A stretch of DNA of 64,000 nt, from positions 186,001-250,000 of the forward strand of contig NZ_WMEU01000005.1 of the NCBI RefSeq assembly GCF_009856295.1, written 5' to 3'. The translations under genes were made by a program, and so were the position numbers. Positions within the stretch are counted from its first letter, which is position 1. Each line of letters opens with the position of its first letter. Below are positions 1-8,932 of this stretch, piece by piece. The notes under the pieces are model-generated. The model had not been told where the DNA came from and did no database searches. It saw only the letters and a program-made list of their open reading frames with translations. The stretch is from Pontibacillus yanchengensis. GTDB taxonomy: Bacteria; Bacillota; Bacilli; Bacillales; BH030062.

Positions 1-57
1 CTCTGTGGGCGGCAATTTGTATGTCACTAAACGGGTCCTTGCGCTTTTCTTTTACGT
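1..57 (+). repeat. Right-end fragment of the dispersed hairpin repeat (copy A)
   Basis: The first 57 bases match the right end of the long repeat copies near 50 kb, 60.5 kb and 62.6 kb: GTGGGC, then a GTCRCTAAACGGG box, then a GCGCTTTT tail. The left part lies outside the window or is missing. It precedes the monooxygenase gene. Confidence 0.7.
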
Positions 58-175
58 TATTGTATCAAATGCTTAGGTGGATTGGAATGCAATTATGGAT
101 AAAGCATCCAAACGTTTCGACCCAAAATGATAGAGGAATATGGTAATTATATATAAGTACGGGAAGGGGGAGAGG

Positions 176-1507
176 ATGAAGGATACAGACGTTTTAGTTC
201 ATGGTGGCGGGGTTGGTGGCTTGGCTCTCGCAGTGAAGCTGGCTAGTAACGGAGTAGATGTTGCGGTAGTAGAACAATTAAAGGCAGAGTCACCGTCTTA
301 TAAAGGTGAGTTACTCCAACCCAAAACACTCCAATTATTAGAGACGTTAGGATTATTAGATGAAATCTTGAAACATGGCCATACCTTCGACGCTATTGAA
401 TTCAATGAATTGGAAAGACGAGAAAACGAGGAACCAATCCATATAGGGCACTCCAAGATGGATTATAGTTTACTATCCTCCCCCTATAATTATGCTCTAA
501 TGATTCCACATGAAAAATTGAAAAAAATTATGTTGGATAAGGCAAGAGAGTATAGTGATTATTTCACCTATATTCAACCAGCTCGCTTCGTAGGATTCGA
601 AGATGAAGTTGCTCAAATCAAGTACACCTATGATAAGACGTACGAGAATATGTCTGCTCATATCTATGTGGGAGCAGAAGGAAGAAATTCTCCTACTCGT
701 AATGAGATGGGGGTGCATTCGGAAAGTAAAACATATAACCATCATTTTTTAACAGTGACGATTCCAAGACCTTCAGAATTTCAAAAAGGTAAAATAGTTA
801 CAACAAATCATCGTTTCTTAGGATTGTTCCCATTACCGAACGAAAAAGTTCGCACCGTGTTTTTAATTAAAGCAGGTGCTTACCAAACATTAAAACAAGA
901 AGGGATTGAATATATTCACCAAGCGTATAGGGAATTATGTCCTGAGTTAGGAGACTATGTGACACAATTGCAATCATGGAAGGACATTCAATTGATGATT
1001 CCTACGATGTACCATGTGGATCATTATGTGTCAGAAAACGTGGCATTAATAGGCGATGCTGCTCATGCAGTGCATCCAATGGCTGGGGAGGGAATGAATT
1101 TAGCAATACAGGATGCAGATGTATTAGGACAACTCATTGTTTGGATGAAGCAACAGTCTACATGGGACATCAGTCATCTAAGGTGGTATGAAATAGTTCG
1201 ACGTCCTCGAGCACAATTTTTGTTAGAGTTAAGCCATCTATCGGCGTTAGCCTACTCCTTTCCTTATCGATGGTGGAGGCAGGTTCGGATGAAAAGCATT
1301 GTGCAAATGGAGCAAGATCCTGTTTTACATGTTAAACAAATGTTGAATATATCAGGGTTAGGTCGATGGGATAATACGATTATTGATCGGGCCATTCAAA
1401 TTGGTATTCTACCTAAGCGAAACAAACCCATTAAAGAGGATGAGCAGTTATCTTATTTTTTTGAACGGACAGAGGATTATCCATGGGAGGAAGGAGAAAT
1501 AGAATGA
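176..1507 (+). CDS. FAD-dependent aromatic-type monooxygenase (class A flavin hydroxylase)
   Basis: About 443 residues. The N-terminus carries the FAD Rossmann motif GGGVGG with a following acidic strand end (VVEQ). Near residue 305 is the class A flavoprotein motif GDAAHAVHPMAGEGMN, which contacts FAD ribityl and pyrophosphate. This is the UbiH/PHBH fold, which uses NAD(P)H and O2 to hydroxylate ring substrates; the substrate is unknown. I chose ATG 176 because GGAAGGGGGAGAGG lies just before it; an upstream in-frame ATG at 140 has no such site. The stop overlaps the next start as ATGA, so the gene is translationally coupled to a SAM methyltransferase. That pairing suggests hydroxylation followed by methylation of a small aromatic, quinone or polyketide compound, which is inference. 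Confidence 0.85.
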   Translation: MKDTDVLVHGGGVGGLALAVKLASNGVDVAVVEQLKAESPSYKGELLQPKTLQLLETLGLLDEILKHGHTFDAIEFNELERRENEEPIHIGHSKMDYSLLSSPYNYALMIPHEKLKKIMLDKAREYSDYFTYIQPARFVGFEDEVAQIKYTYDKTYENMSAHIYVGAEGRNSPTRNEMGVHSESKTYNHHFLTVTIPRPSEFQKGKIVTTNHRFLGLFPLPNEKVRTVFLIKAGAYQTLKQEGIEYIHQAYRELCPELGDYVTQLQSWKDIQLMIPTMYHVDHYVSENVALIGDAAHAVHPMAGEGMNLAIQDADVLGQLIVWMKQQSTWDISHLRWYEIVRRPRAQFLLELSHLSALAYSFPYRWWRQVRMKSIVQMEQDPVLHVKQMLNISGLGRWDNTIIDRAIQIGILPKRNKPIKEDEQLSYFFERTEDYPWEEGEIE

Positions 1508-2517
1508 AAGATTGGCAAAAGGCTTGGAAAGCAAGGAATTGGATGAAACGAAATGAGTCGTTCTTACATACGTGGCATGCGTATGTAGGGAATGAACTTA
1601 ATTTATTTAAGGCTTTTGAACGACCAATAACAGTAATAGAAGTAGCGGCTAAGTACGAGTTGAGTGAGGAATTATTACAATGCTGGGTAGAAGTAGGTGC
1701 TTCCATTCATCATTTGCGAAAACGAACAGGTGAAAGATACCGTACTTCCAAAAAGAACTGTGGAGAATTCTTAGAGGAAGGAGAAGGGGATGGGATTGGT
1801 GCGCTATTAAAAGAAATGATGGAATTACATATTCCAACACTCTTATCTTATCCTGCATTTATGAAATCGAATGATCGAGCTTATTTTAACCATGAAAAGT
1901 ATGGGGATGTTGTTGCGGAGACATCTTCATTGTTAGAGCAATTTTCGATACGTCGCATAAAAAAGACCATTCGAGAACGAAACATCACAAGAATTATCGA
2001 TCTTGGCTGTGGGTATGGAGGATATTTAAGAAAACTAGCGGAAGTGTTCCCTACTATCCAAATGATTGGAGTAGATGTGAACGCCAAAGTTATCGAACAT
2101 GCACGTGAAGCCTCGAAACACTACGATAACATTTCCTATATTGTAGGGGATGCATCTAATTGGAAGCCTGATGAAGATAAAGCTGATTTAATTCTTTTGC
2201 ACAATATTTTTCATTATCTTGACCCAAATGAGAGAGGGAAATTACTAGAAAATTTGTCGCACTGGCTTAAACATAATGGTATTATTTCTGTTATCACTCC
2301 AATAAATGGAGCTGAGGGTGGCCAAGCTTTTTCTGCAGCATTTAATAGTTTCTTTGCAGCACATTCCAATTTATATTCTCTTCCCAACCAAATGGATATC
2401 TCTCACATGGCAGATGAAGCAGGTTTGACGCTATCGGAGTATATCCCTATTGTAAAAGAGGGAGGATGGTACTCATTTTGGCTTTATCCTAAACCTGTCT
2501 ACATCCCCGAGCAATAA
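1504..2517 (+). CDS. Class I SAM-dependent methyltransferase
   Basis: About 337 residues. The first ~90 residues look like the winged-helix/dimerisation segment common in small-molecule O-methyltransferases. The central part has the SAM motif I IIDLGCGYGGYLRKLAE, then an acidic motif II (IGVDVN) and a motif near VGDASNW. Start ATG 1504 overlaps the preceding stop, and GGAGGAAGGAG lies inside the end of the monooxygenase gene. The pair looks like a tailoring unit for a small molecule. The substrate cannot be read from the sequence, and no polyketide synthase or other backbone enzyme is visible inside the window. Confidence 0.82.
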   Translation: MKDWQKAWKARNWMKRNESFLHTWHAYVGNELNLFKAFERPITVIEVAAKYELSEELLQCWVEVGASIHHLRKRTGERYRTSKKNCGEFLEEGEGDGIGALLKEMMELHIPTLLSYPAFMKSNDRAYFNHEKYGDVVAETSSLLEQFSIRRIKKTIRERNITRIIDLGCGYGGYLRKLAEVFPTIQMIGVDVNAKVIEHAREASKHYDNISYIVGDASNWKPDEDKADLILLHNIFHYLDPNERGKLLENLSHWLKHNGIISVITPINGAEGGQAFSAAFNSFFAAHSNLYSLPNQMDISHMADEAGLTLSEYIPIVKEGGWYSFWLYPKPVYIPEQ

Positions 2518-2606
2518 TAGTAGAAAAATAGCTAAATAGAGATTTGCTTCACCATTATTTGGGAAAACGTAATACAGTTCCTAAATAATGGACAAGGAGG
2601 GGAAGT

Positions 2607-3266
2607 ATGTACTCTATCAGCGAGAAAGAAATAGGAGGATACCAAGAGCAGCCTGTTTCCTCACGCATGATTCAACATGATGAGGGGGCTGATCGATTAG
2701 CTATTATACTCCCTGGTTTAGGTTATTCTATTGAAATGCCTTTATTGTATTATGTAACGTCTGTGCTAGTGGATTATGGATACGATATTCTACAAGTAAA
2801 CTATCATTATGATCAAAAGGATTCCTTCAAAGAATTAAATCAAGAAGAGCGAGATGAATGGCTTTTTGCAGATGTAGACCGTTGTATTAAAGATGCTCTT
2901 CAAGACTCTTCTTATGATGGATATGTATTAGTCGGTAAATCTCTAGGGACAAGGGCGATGGTCCAAGAACTTACCCTGAGACAAGAATTTGCCGATGCAA
3001 AAGCGATCTGGCTCACCCCGTTATTAAACGAAGATAAAGTAAGAGATACGTTGATGCAAATTCCGCAGAAGAGTCTTGTGTTTATAGGTGAAGAAGACCC
3101 TCACTATCTGGAGAACTCGTGGAGAGAGCTTGAGGATCGGGAGCATATCATCACATACCTTATGCCAGGAGCAAACCATGCTGGTAATGTTCCTAGAAAT
3201 ACGGTAGGCTCTATTCAAGGGATGAAGCAGTTAATTCAACATATTGAAGCGTTTTTGAAAACGTAG
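2607..3266 (+). CDS. Alpha/beta-hydrolase family protein
   Basis: 219 residues with a strong ribosome site (AAGGAGGGG). The nucleophile elbow is GKSLGT (G-x-S-x-G) near residue 112. A late aspartate candidate lies in GEEDPHY and a histidine candidate in GANHAGN, giving a complete Ser-Asp-His order. No signal peptide, so it should be cytoplasmic. It stands alone, about 90 bp after the methyltransferase gene, and could be transcribed with it. The substrate is unknown; a small esterase or dienelactone-hydrolase-like role is possible. Confidence 0.7.
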   Translation: MYSISEKEIGGYQEQPVSSRMIQHDEGADRLAIILPGLGYSIEMPLLYYVTSVLVDYGYDILQVNYHYDQKDSFKELNQEERDEWLFADVDRCIKDALQDSSYDGYVLVGKSLGTRAMVQELTLRQEFADAKAIWLTPLLNEDKVRDTLMQIPQKSLVFIGEEDPHYLENSWRELEDREHIITYLMPGANHAGNVPRNTVGSIQGMKQLIQHIEAFLKT

Positions 3267-3294
3267 TGTTTATGATTAGATTAAGATACAAACT

Positions 3295-3351
3295 AAAAAG
3301 GAAAGCACCCGGCTAGCATATAAGTCGCTAAACAAGCGCTTTCGCTTTTCT
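3295..3351 (+). repeat. Fragment of the dispersed hairpin repeat (copy B)
   Basis: This interval holds CACCCGG, GTCGCTAAAC and GCGCTTTCGCTTTTC in the order seen at the right end of the long copies. AAGCG/CGCTT can pair, so it may also terminate the cupin gene on the minus strand. Confidence 0.6.
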
Positions 3352-3861
3352 TTACTTCCAAAGAGTTAGCAAAGTTCCTTCTTTTCCGAAGACTGGGTCA
3401 GTATTAGGTAGGGAAACGTGGTTTATATTATTCAATACTTTAGCTCGTTCCGATGCTTTGCCTTCGCGTAAATCTTTTTTCTGACCCTCTGGATAGGCTC
3501 CGACAACTCTGAATTCATCAGTGGAATCTAAACATTTATGGCCAACGCCTGCAGGGATGGTAACGACATCTCCAGCTTTTACATGAATAGCTTTCCCTTT
3601 TTTTCCACCAAATTGAATGGTTGCTTCACCACTCAGCACACCTAACACTTCATGAGCGGTACTATGGAAATGATGGTAGCTAAAAACGCCACCGATCCAT
3701 GTATCTCCCCAACCTTCTTTTAAAAAACGATCATCCATAGGGTATTGTTCATTATTCAAAGCACTTGGGTACAACACAAGTGGTAACTGAGCATTGTTTG
3801 GGATGGTTCCATCATCTATGAAATAATATGTTACATAATCTGCTGGCTTATAATCTCCCAT
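3352..3861 (-). CDS. Cupin-domain protein
   Basis: 169 residues. Cupin motif 1 is visible as HHFHSTAHEVLGVLSGEA, with spaced His and Glu metal ligands. Motif 2 appears as PAGVGHKC. The N-terminal phrase FIDDGTIPNNAQLPLVLYP is typical of a conserved Bacillaceae cupin group of unknown function. GGGAGG precedes the ATG. It likely binds a divalent metal in a beta barrel in the cytoplasm; no reaction can be assigned. A hairpin terminator separates it from the upstream RsbR-like gene, so it seems to be transcribed alone. Confidence 0.8.
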   Translation of the reverse strand: MGDYKPADYVTYYFIDDGTIPNNAQLPLVLYPSALNNEQYPMDDRFLKEGWGDTWIGGVFSYHHFHSTAHEVLGVLSGEATIQFGGKKGKAIHVKAGDVVTIPAGVGHKCLDSTDEFRVVGAYPEGQKKDLREGKASERAKVLNNINHVSLPNTDPVFGKEGTLLTLWK

Positions 3862-3920
3862 TGTTTACCTCCCTCTTTATTGCTATTTCCATAAATCCCC
3901 TTGCTGTAGATGCATTAAAC

Positions 3921-3959
3921 AGAAAGAAAAAGCCCTTAGATCATTCCGATCCAAGGGCT
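3921..3959 (-). terminator. Rho-independent terminator of the RsbR-like gene
   Basis: AGCCCTT-GATC pairs with GATC-AAGGGCT around a short loop. On the minus strand the stem is followed by CTTTTTC. Confidence 0.85.
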
Positions 3960-3976
3960 TGTAACTTGTATTGTTC

Positions 3977-4837
3977 CTAAGTTGTAAGGTCCGTGTTTTC
4001 CCCTTCATGAAAATTGATAGCATCAAGAGCATGAGATAATGTGCTTTTGATCGTAATATTGGAAAAGTCAATTCCTAGTTGGATTGCTACTTGAGCAACT
4101 TTAGGGTTCATGCCACAGATGACAGATTTAACACCTAATAGATCTAGAGATTGAATAAGTTGAAAGATGTGATGGGCTACTATCGTGTCAATGGTCTGTA
4201 CGCCAGACATGTCCAAATAAAGTGTTTCATAAGGATGTTTACTACATTGTTCTAATGTGCTCTTTTGAATATGGGATGTTCTGGTCGAATCCAAATCACC
4301 GATTAACGGTAAAATAGCTTCTTTATCTGTGATTGGTATTACGGGAGCACTTAGTTCATTGATGAGTTGTTGTTGGGCATGCATTTGAGTTGTGTTGGTC
4401 TTATCGTAATGTTCAACGAATTGGAGGACAACATAATCATGTGCGTCATTTAATAATTCTCCCCAACGCAAGATTGTATCTAAATCTACTTCATCATTAT
4501 AGATGAACTGTTTGATTTTATCCCATAACATACTTCGGAAACGGCGGAATTCCCCTAATGTTTCATGAATAGGTACTTGTTCTGATACTCTTCTTTCAGA
4601 TACTTCCTCTGCCCATTCTTTGAGTTCTTGTTCTGGTGAAGACTTTTCAGAAATAAAGACTTTACTCATCGCATCTAATAATTTTTGGTTATTTTCACGT
4701 AGCTGTTTTTCTGTCTCTTCACCTGCATCAGAGGCATAGATAGACTTCGTTCCTTTATGTCTTCCATCTAACCATTCTTGTGTAATTTCGCTAGCATTGT
4801 TTTGTAAAAATTCATATAAATCTTGTGCCTTAGACAT
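3977..4837 (-). CDS. RsbR-type stressosome co-antagonist (RsbRD-like N-terminus plus STAS)
   Basis: 286 residues from ATG 4837, preceded by AAGGTGGTG. Residues about 5-145 form the non-haem globin-like sensor region of RsbR paralogues. Residues about 156-272 form a STAS domain. In RsbR, two STAS threonines are phosphorylated by RsbT to release the stress signal toward sigma-B. The first is conserved here in TIDT (Thr218). The position of the second, after AQ in the PxxAQ segment, appears to be Val250. No rsbS, rsbT or sigB is adjacent, so this is a stand-alone paralogue as in B. subtilis. The assignment of Val250 depends on my by-eye alignment. Confidence 0.85.
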   Translation of the reverse strand: MSKAQDLYEFLQNNASEITQEWLDGRHKGTKSIYASDAGEETEKQLRENNQKLLDAMSKVFISEKSSPEQELKEWAEEVSERRVSEQVPIHETLGEFRRFRSMLWDKIKQFIYNDEVDLDTILRWGELLNDAHDYVVLQFVEHYDKTNTTQMHAQQQLINELSAPVIPITDKEAILPLIGDLDSTRTSHIQKSTLEQCSKHPYETLYLDMSGVQTIDTIVAHHIFQLIQSLDLLGVKSVICGMNPKVAQVAIQLGIDFSNITIKSTLSHALDAINFHEGENTDLTT

Positions 4838-5057
4838 TCTCTGCACCACCTTCAAATTCTCTTATTTCCTATAATAAATGACTAACGACGTAATGGGAAG
4901 TCATAACAATAAAGATATAGTAATACAGCAAAAAGGTCTGTTATTCATGAAACGGAAACATACCTTTTTACGTCAAAGGGATTGAAATGATCATTTAGAT
5001 AACTTATCAGATCTGATTGAGTTCAATAATGAAGATGAGAGAAGGAGGAGTGTTACC

Positions 5058-6116
5058 ATGAATAAACTGCTGACTATCTCTTTTTCAGCAACCTTATTTT
5101 TTACAGGATGTGGAGTGGATTCATTCCAAGGTAATGGGGATACGATTAATGAGACTAATGCACAAACTCAAAAAGAAGATAAACCGAATGGAGATACAAA
5201 CAATAATTCAGGAACTGGAAGTAATGATGGAGGAGATGCTGAATCTTCAACAAATTCATTAGATAAAGGAAGAGCACAAGTTATATTAGAAGATTATGAG
5301 AAAGCCTTTAAAATGGTTATAAACAATACAAATGATCAACAAAAACTGAAGGAATATAGCACGAAACAGGAATTGCAAGATCATTTTGAGCACTTTATGT
5401 CAACAGATCGCGCTAATTCATTTGTAAATACCTATTTTAGAGTAGAAGAGGATGGATTATATGTTAAAGCGATGGGTGGACCTACCTTTTTACTTGAAGA
5501 TGAAGCTTTCTCTTTTGAAAAAGTAAGTAATCAACAATATCAAGTAATTCAAGAAAGATATAACCAACAGATGGGTCCTACGAATGTACGAAATATATTT
5601 ACACTTGTTAAACAAGATGGGATATGGATTGTTGAGCAAGTAGAGCAGGAAGAAATCAGTGGAGACAATGAGAATACTTCCCCTGATAGTAATGAGAGCA
5701 ATATAGAAAGTAAAACGTTAACAAAAGCTCAAGCTACAAGAGTTCTGGAAGAGTACGAAACAGCTTTCAAGAAGGTGGTAAGCTATACGAATGATGAAGG
5801 AATCCAACAAGAGTACACCACCAAAGAAGGTCTGGAGACGCACTTTGAACACTTTGTAGCGCCGGATATCGCAACTTCATTAGTTGATACCTATTTCAGA
5901 GTTGAAAATGGAAATGTATATGTGGAAGCTAAAGGCGGTCCGCTATATCTAAATGAGAACAACCCATATCAATTTTCTGAAGCAGATAACGGGATGTACA
6001 AAGTTACGCAAGAGATTGATAATGAAATGAGAGGGCATATCCAAGTTGAGTTCGTATTATCTACACGAAATACGGTATGGGTAATAGAAGAAATCAATAC
6101 GACACAGCTTGACTAG
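5058..6116 (+). CDS. Lipoprotein with two tandem copies of one ~125-residue domain
   Basis: 352 residues. A signal peptide ends in the lipobox FFTGC (Cys18), followed by an acidic, Asn/Gly/Ser-rich linker to about residue 70. Two homologous domains follow (about 71-196 and 223-347). Each starts with a helix like ILEDYEKAFK or VLEEYETAFK and contains HFEHF, then NTYFRVE or DTYFRVE, GGP, and a terminal W-I-V-E strand. A second linker rich in Asp, Asn and Ser joins them. It should be anchored on the outer face of the membrane. I do not recognise the domain. AAGGAGGAG precedes the ATG. It converges on the BCCT gene across a shared terminator. Confidence 0.8.
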   Translation: MNKLLTISFSATLFFTGCGVDSFQGNGDTINETNAQTQKEDKPNGDTNNNSGTGSNDGGDAESSTNSLDKGRAQVILEDYEKAFKMVINNTNDQQKLKEYSTKQELQDHFEHFMSTDRANSFVNTYFRVEEDGLYVKAMGGPTFLLEDEAFSFEKVSNQQYQVIQERYNQQMGPTNVRNIFTLVKQDGIWIVEQVEQEEISGDNENTSPDSNESNIESKTLTKAQATRVLEEYETAFKKVVSYTNDEGIQQEYTTKEGLETHFEHFVAPDIATSLVDTYFRVENGNVYVEAKGGPLYLNENNPYQFSEADNGMYKVTQEIDNEMRGHIQVEFVLSTRNTVWVIEEINTTQLD

Positions 6117-6160
6117 AAAAGCGGAAGCGCTAGAAAAGATACTAACTTTGCAGATAACTA

Positions 6161-6195
6161 AAAAGGCACGCTCCAATGATGGAGCGTGTCTCTTT
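6161..6195. terminator. Bidirectional terminator between lipoprotein and BCCT genes
   Basis: CACGCTCC (6167-6174) pairs with GGAGCGTG (6181-6188). An A-rich left flank and T-rich right flank would serve both converging genes. Confidence 0.8.
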
Positions 6196-6210
6196 AGTGT
6201 TAGTTATATC

Positions 6211-7836
6211 TTAACCTACTCTTGAATCTTTATCGTTTTCGTCATCTTTATTATTACGTTTGAGACGTTTGTGAATTTTGTCTGAGTCTAAGTTAATGGT
6301 TTTCGACTCATACCCTTCTGATGCTTTAATGTCAGCATTGGATGCTTTCATAAAGGACCATGCGAGCATAATCATAATGATAATAAGCGGGAAACCACCT
6401 ACGATACTGGCTGTTTGCAGTGTACCTAGTCCGCCGAGATACATTAGTGTTAATGGCAATAAGCATAGTGCAAATGCCCAGAATAAACGGTTCCAACGAA
6501 GTGGTTCTTCTTCAACTTGCTTCTGTACAACGGAAGCAAGGATGTAAGAACTTGAATCAAATGTTGTCGCCAAGAATATAATCGCGAGCACGGTAAAGAT
6601 TCCAATCATAAGTGGTGCTAATGGAAGTTGACCCATTACACTGATGATGGCAGCGGGTGCTCCTTGATTATTTAGTACCCCGATAACGTCAAATTCCCCA
6701 GTCATCTGCATATACATTCCAAAGTTACCTACGATACCGAAGAATAGAATACTTCCAAGTGTTCCGTATATAATCGTACCTAGAATCATTTGACGAATCG
6801 TGCGACCACGAGAAATACGAGCGATAAAGAGCCCTACGAATGGTGCATATACAAGCCACCATGCCCAATAGAAAATAGTCCATGATTCAGGGAATAGGGT
6901 TTCTTCAAATTGACCTAGATTACCAAAAGGTTCTGTCCATGTACTCATGTGAAAGAAGTTATCTAATAGTAATCCTAAACTGTTCGTTGTTGTTTCTGCG
7001 ATGAAACGAGTTGGTCCAAAAATAAAGATGAACCCAAGAAGGAAAAAGGCTAACCATAAGTTTATATCACTCAATACCTTGATTCCTTTTTTCAATCCAG
7101 TGTATGCACTAACGGCAAAAATAACGGTACAGACAACTAAAATAACCGTTTTTAAGCCAATCGTTACTTCAATACCTGTAAGACTTGAAATACCTTGTGC
7201 AATCATCGGAGTACCAAGGGCTAGAGTAGTTCCAGCTCCTCCCATTAATCCGAACATGAATAACACATCAATAATTGTTCCAAGAGGACCGTCAGCGCGT
7301 TTACCGATTAGAGGGCGGCAAGCTTCACTGATTTTAAGTACTGGTTTTTTACGTACATAGTAGAAATAAGCAATTGGTAGTGCTGGTAAGGTGTAAATAG
7401 CCCAAGCGATTGGTCCCCAGTGGAAAATACCATAGGCACTTGCCCATTGAATCGCTTCTTTTGTGCCACCTTCCATACCGAATGGAGGAGATTGATAGTA
7501 GTAGGCCCATTCGATCGTACCCCAGTAGAGGATACTAGATCCAATACCTGCACAGAAAAGCATCGCTGCCCAGGAGAATGTGCCAAATTCTTGTTTTTCA
7601 TCCTTGTCACCTAATTTTACGTGACCATTTTTACTAAACGCGACATATATGAGGAATAAGAAGACACCGATTCCCATTAGCATAAAGAGTACACCAAAGT
7701 TTTTGGTCATGTAGTCTTTCGCTTTTAAAACGATTTCTTGTCCTTCTTGAGGAAAAACAATAAGTGGGACTGTTACAGCTAACAGTAAGAAGAATGCCCC
7801 TATAAACGTGGGCCAATCAATAATTTTGGTTTTCAT
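6211..7836 (-). CDS. BCCT-family transporter (betaine/carnitine/choline type)
   Basis: 541 residues with about twelve hydrophobic segments and a charged C-terminal tail. The family signature WTIFYWAWW lies near residues 318-326, followed by the loop GLFIARISRGRTIRQ. In TM3 this protein reads AGIGSSILYWGTIEW (96-110). Sodium-coupled betaine carriers such as BetP and OpuD have a GMGIG-type motif there, while the carnitine antiporter CaiT has a similar S-x-LYW-x-xIE pattern. It therefore imports or exchanges a quaternary ammonium compound, but carnitine or a precursor is as likely as glycine betaine. Monocistronic, with an inverted repeat in its promoter region. Confidence 0.85.
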   Translation of the reverse strand: MKTKIIDWPTFIGAFFLLLAVTVPLIVFPQEGQEIVLKAKDYMTKNFGVLFMLMGIGVFLFLIYVAFSKNGHVKLGDKDEKQEFGTFSWAAMLFCAGIGSSILYWGTIEWAYYYQSPPFGMEGGTKEAIQWASAYGIFHWGPIAWAIYTLPALPIAYFYYVRKKPVLKISEACRPLIGKRADGPLGTIIDVLFMFGLMGGAGTTLALGTPMIAQGISSLTGIEVTIGLKTVILVVCTVIFAVSAYTGLKKGIKVLSDINLWLAFFLLGFIFIFGPTRFIAETTTNSLGLLLDNFFHMSTWTEPFGNLGQFEETLFPESWTIFYWAWWLVYAPFVGLFIARISRGRTIRQMILGTIIYGTLGSILFFGIVGNFGMYMQMTGEFDVIGVLNNQGAPAAIISVMGQLPLAPLMIGIFTVLAIIFLATTFDSSSYILASVVQKQVEEEPLRWNRLFWAFALCLLPLTLMYLGGLGTLQTASIVGGFPLIIIMIMLAWSFMKASNADIKASEGYESKTINLDSDKIHKRLKRNNKDDENDKDSRVG

Positions 7837-7888
7837 CTAATCGTCCTTTCTTTTAAGTACATTTGTTATATTACACTATTAATCTCAC

Positions 7889-7912
7889 ATTGTACAGTAT
7901 GAATTGTACAAT
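7889..7912 (-). promoter_or_regulatory. Inverted repeat in the BCCT promoter region
   Basis: ATTGTACA and TGTACAAT are separated by 8 nt, starting 53 bp upstream of the BCCT start. This looks like a dimeric-repressor or activator site. The cognate protein is not identified. Confidence 0.5.
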
Positions 7913-7993
7913 CTTTTTGAATTAACAGAAAAGAACGACATGATTAAACTGTATTTGGTGTTTATTATTGCAGGATAAAAGCTCTATATTACG

Positions 7994-8024
7994 AAAAAAC
8001 ACCTGCTGTAAGTTAGCAGGTGTT
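7994..8024 (-). terminator. Terminator of the nitroreductase gene
   Basis: AACACCTGCT (7998-8007) pairs with AGCAGGTGTT (8015-8024). A run of T follows on the minus strand. Confidence 0.85.
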
Positions 8025-8044
8025 CACTATGATAATATATCGGA

Positions 8045-8656
8045 TTAGATCCAAGTAGAAACTTGATCTAATCCCATTCGTGGTGTTTTAGCCGGTGTCC
8101 AAGCTTCTTCGCCGATTGAAATGAGCATAACAGGTTCATAACGATCCGATACATGGAACGTTTCTTTTAATTGGCTACCTGAAAATCCACCCATTGCTAG
8201 AGTGTCATATCCCCGAGCTTCAGCAGCTAGCATGATTTGCATACTCACAAGTCCAGCATTCACAAGAGCTGTATCGTGTGCTGCCTGATGGTTTTCATAC
8301 ACTTTATTAATGGTGCTAGTAATGCCTGCCTTCATCTCGCTTGTAATAACTTCTTGTTCAACAAGCGGATCAAAGGCAGGATCGATATTGTGATACGCTT
8401 CTTTATCTGCAAGCACAGCTACAGTGGCAGCTGAGTCGGTTACTTTTTCTTGTCCAAATGCAACAGGAAGTAGTTTCTCTTTAGCATCTTCGTTATGGAA
8501 AACTAAAAAGTGCCAATGTTGCAGGTTGAAAGAAGAGGGAGCTGTAATGGCATCTTCTAGAATGGCATTCAGTTCCTCTTTTGTGATACTAGAATTCCTA
8601 TCAAATTCCTTAGTTCCGTTTCGTTTATGCATCGTTTCAATCAGTTTTGTATCCAT
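8045..8656 (-). CDS. Nitroreductase-family FMN oxidoreductase
   Basis: 203 residues. The N-terminal R-G-T-K-E-F phrase, the APSSFNLQHWHFLV segment (FMN binding) and the late AMGGF and ISIGE strands are typical of the NAD(P)H nitroreductase family (YodC/YdgI-like size). It should be a soluble FMN dimer that reduces nitro or quinone compounds; the physiological substrate is unknown. AAGGAGG lies upstream of ATG 8656. It stands alone with its own terminator. Confidence 0.85.
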   Translation of the reverse strand: MDTKLIETMHKRNGTKEFDRNSSITKEELNAILEDAITAPSSFNLQHWHFLVFHNEDAKEKLLPVAFGQEKVTDSAATVAVLADKEAYHNIDPAFDPLVEQEVITSEMKAGITSTINKVYENHQAAHDTALVNAGLVSMQIMLAAEARGYDTLAMGGFSGSQLKETFHVSDRYEPVMLISIGEEAWTPAKTPRMGLDQVSTWI

Positions 8657-8932
8657 AAAAGAACCTCCTTATATTCTTGTCTCGAATTTGAGATTTATCT
8701 ATTTAATGTTTAAATAATTATGAGAACACGCTAAGTAGTATAACGAATGCTCCATCTCTTTTTCAATAAGAGTGCTTGTTGTAATTATTCCCATAGAAAA
8801 ACGTAGCTTCTAAACAAATCATTGAAATAAATTTATGATGATAGGAAAAACTAAGAGCAGTATATATTACAATTTTGAAAGCGTTTTGTTAAGATATTTA
8901 GTGACACGAAATTTAGAGGGGGAAAATAAAGA

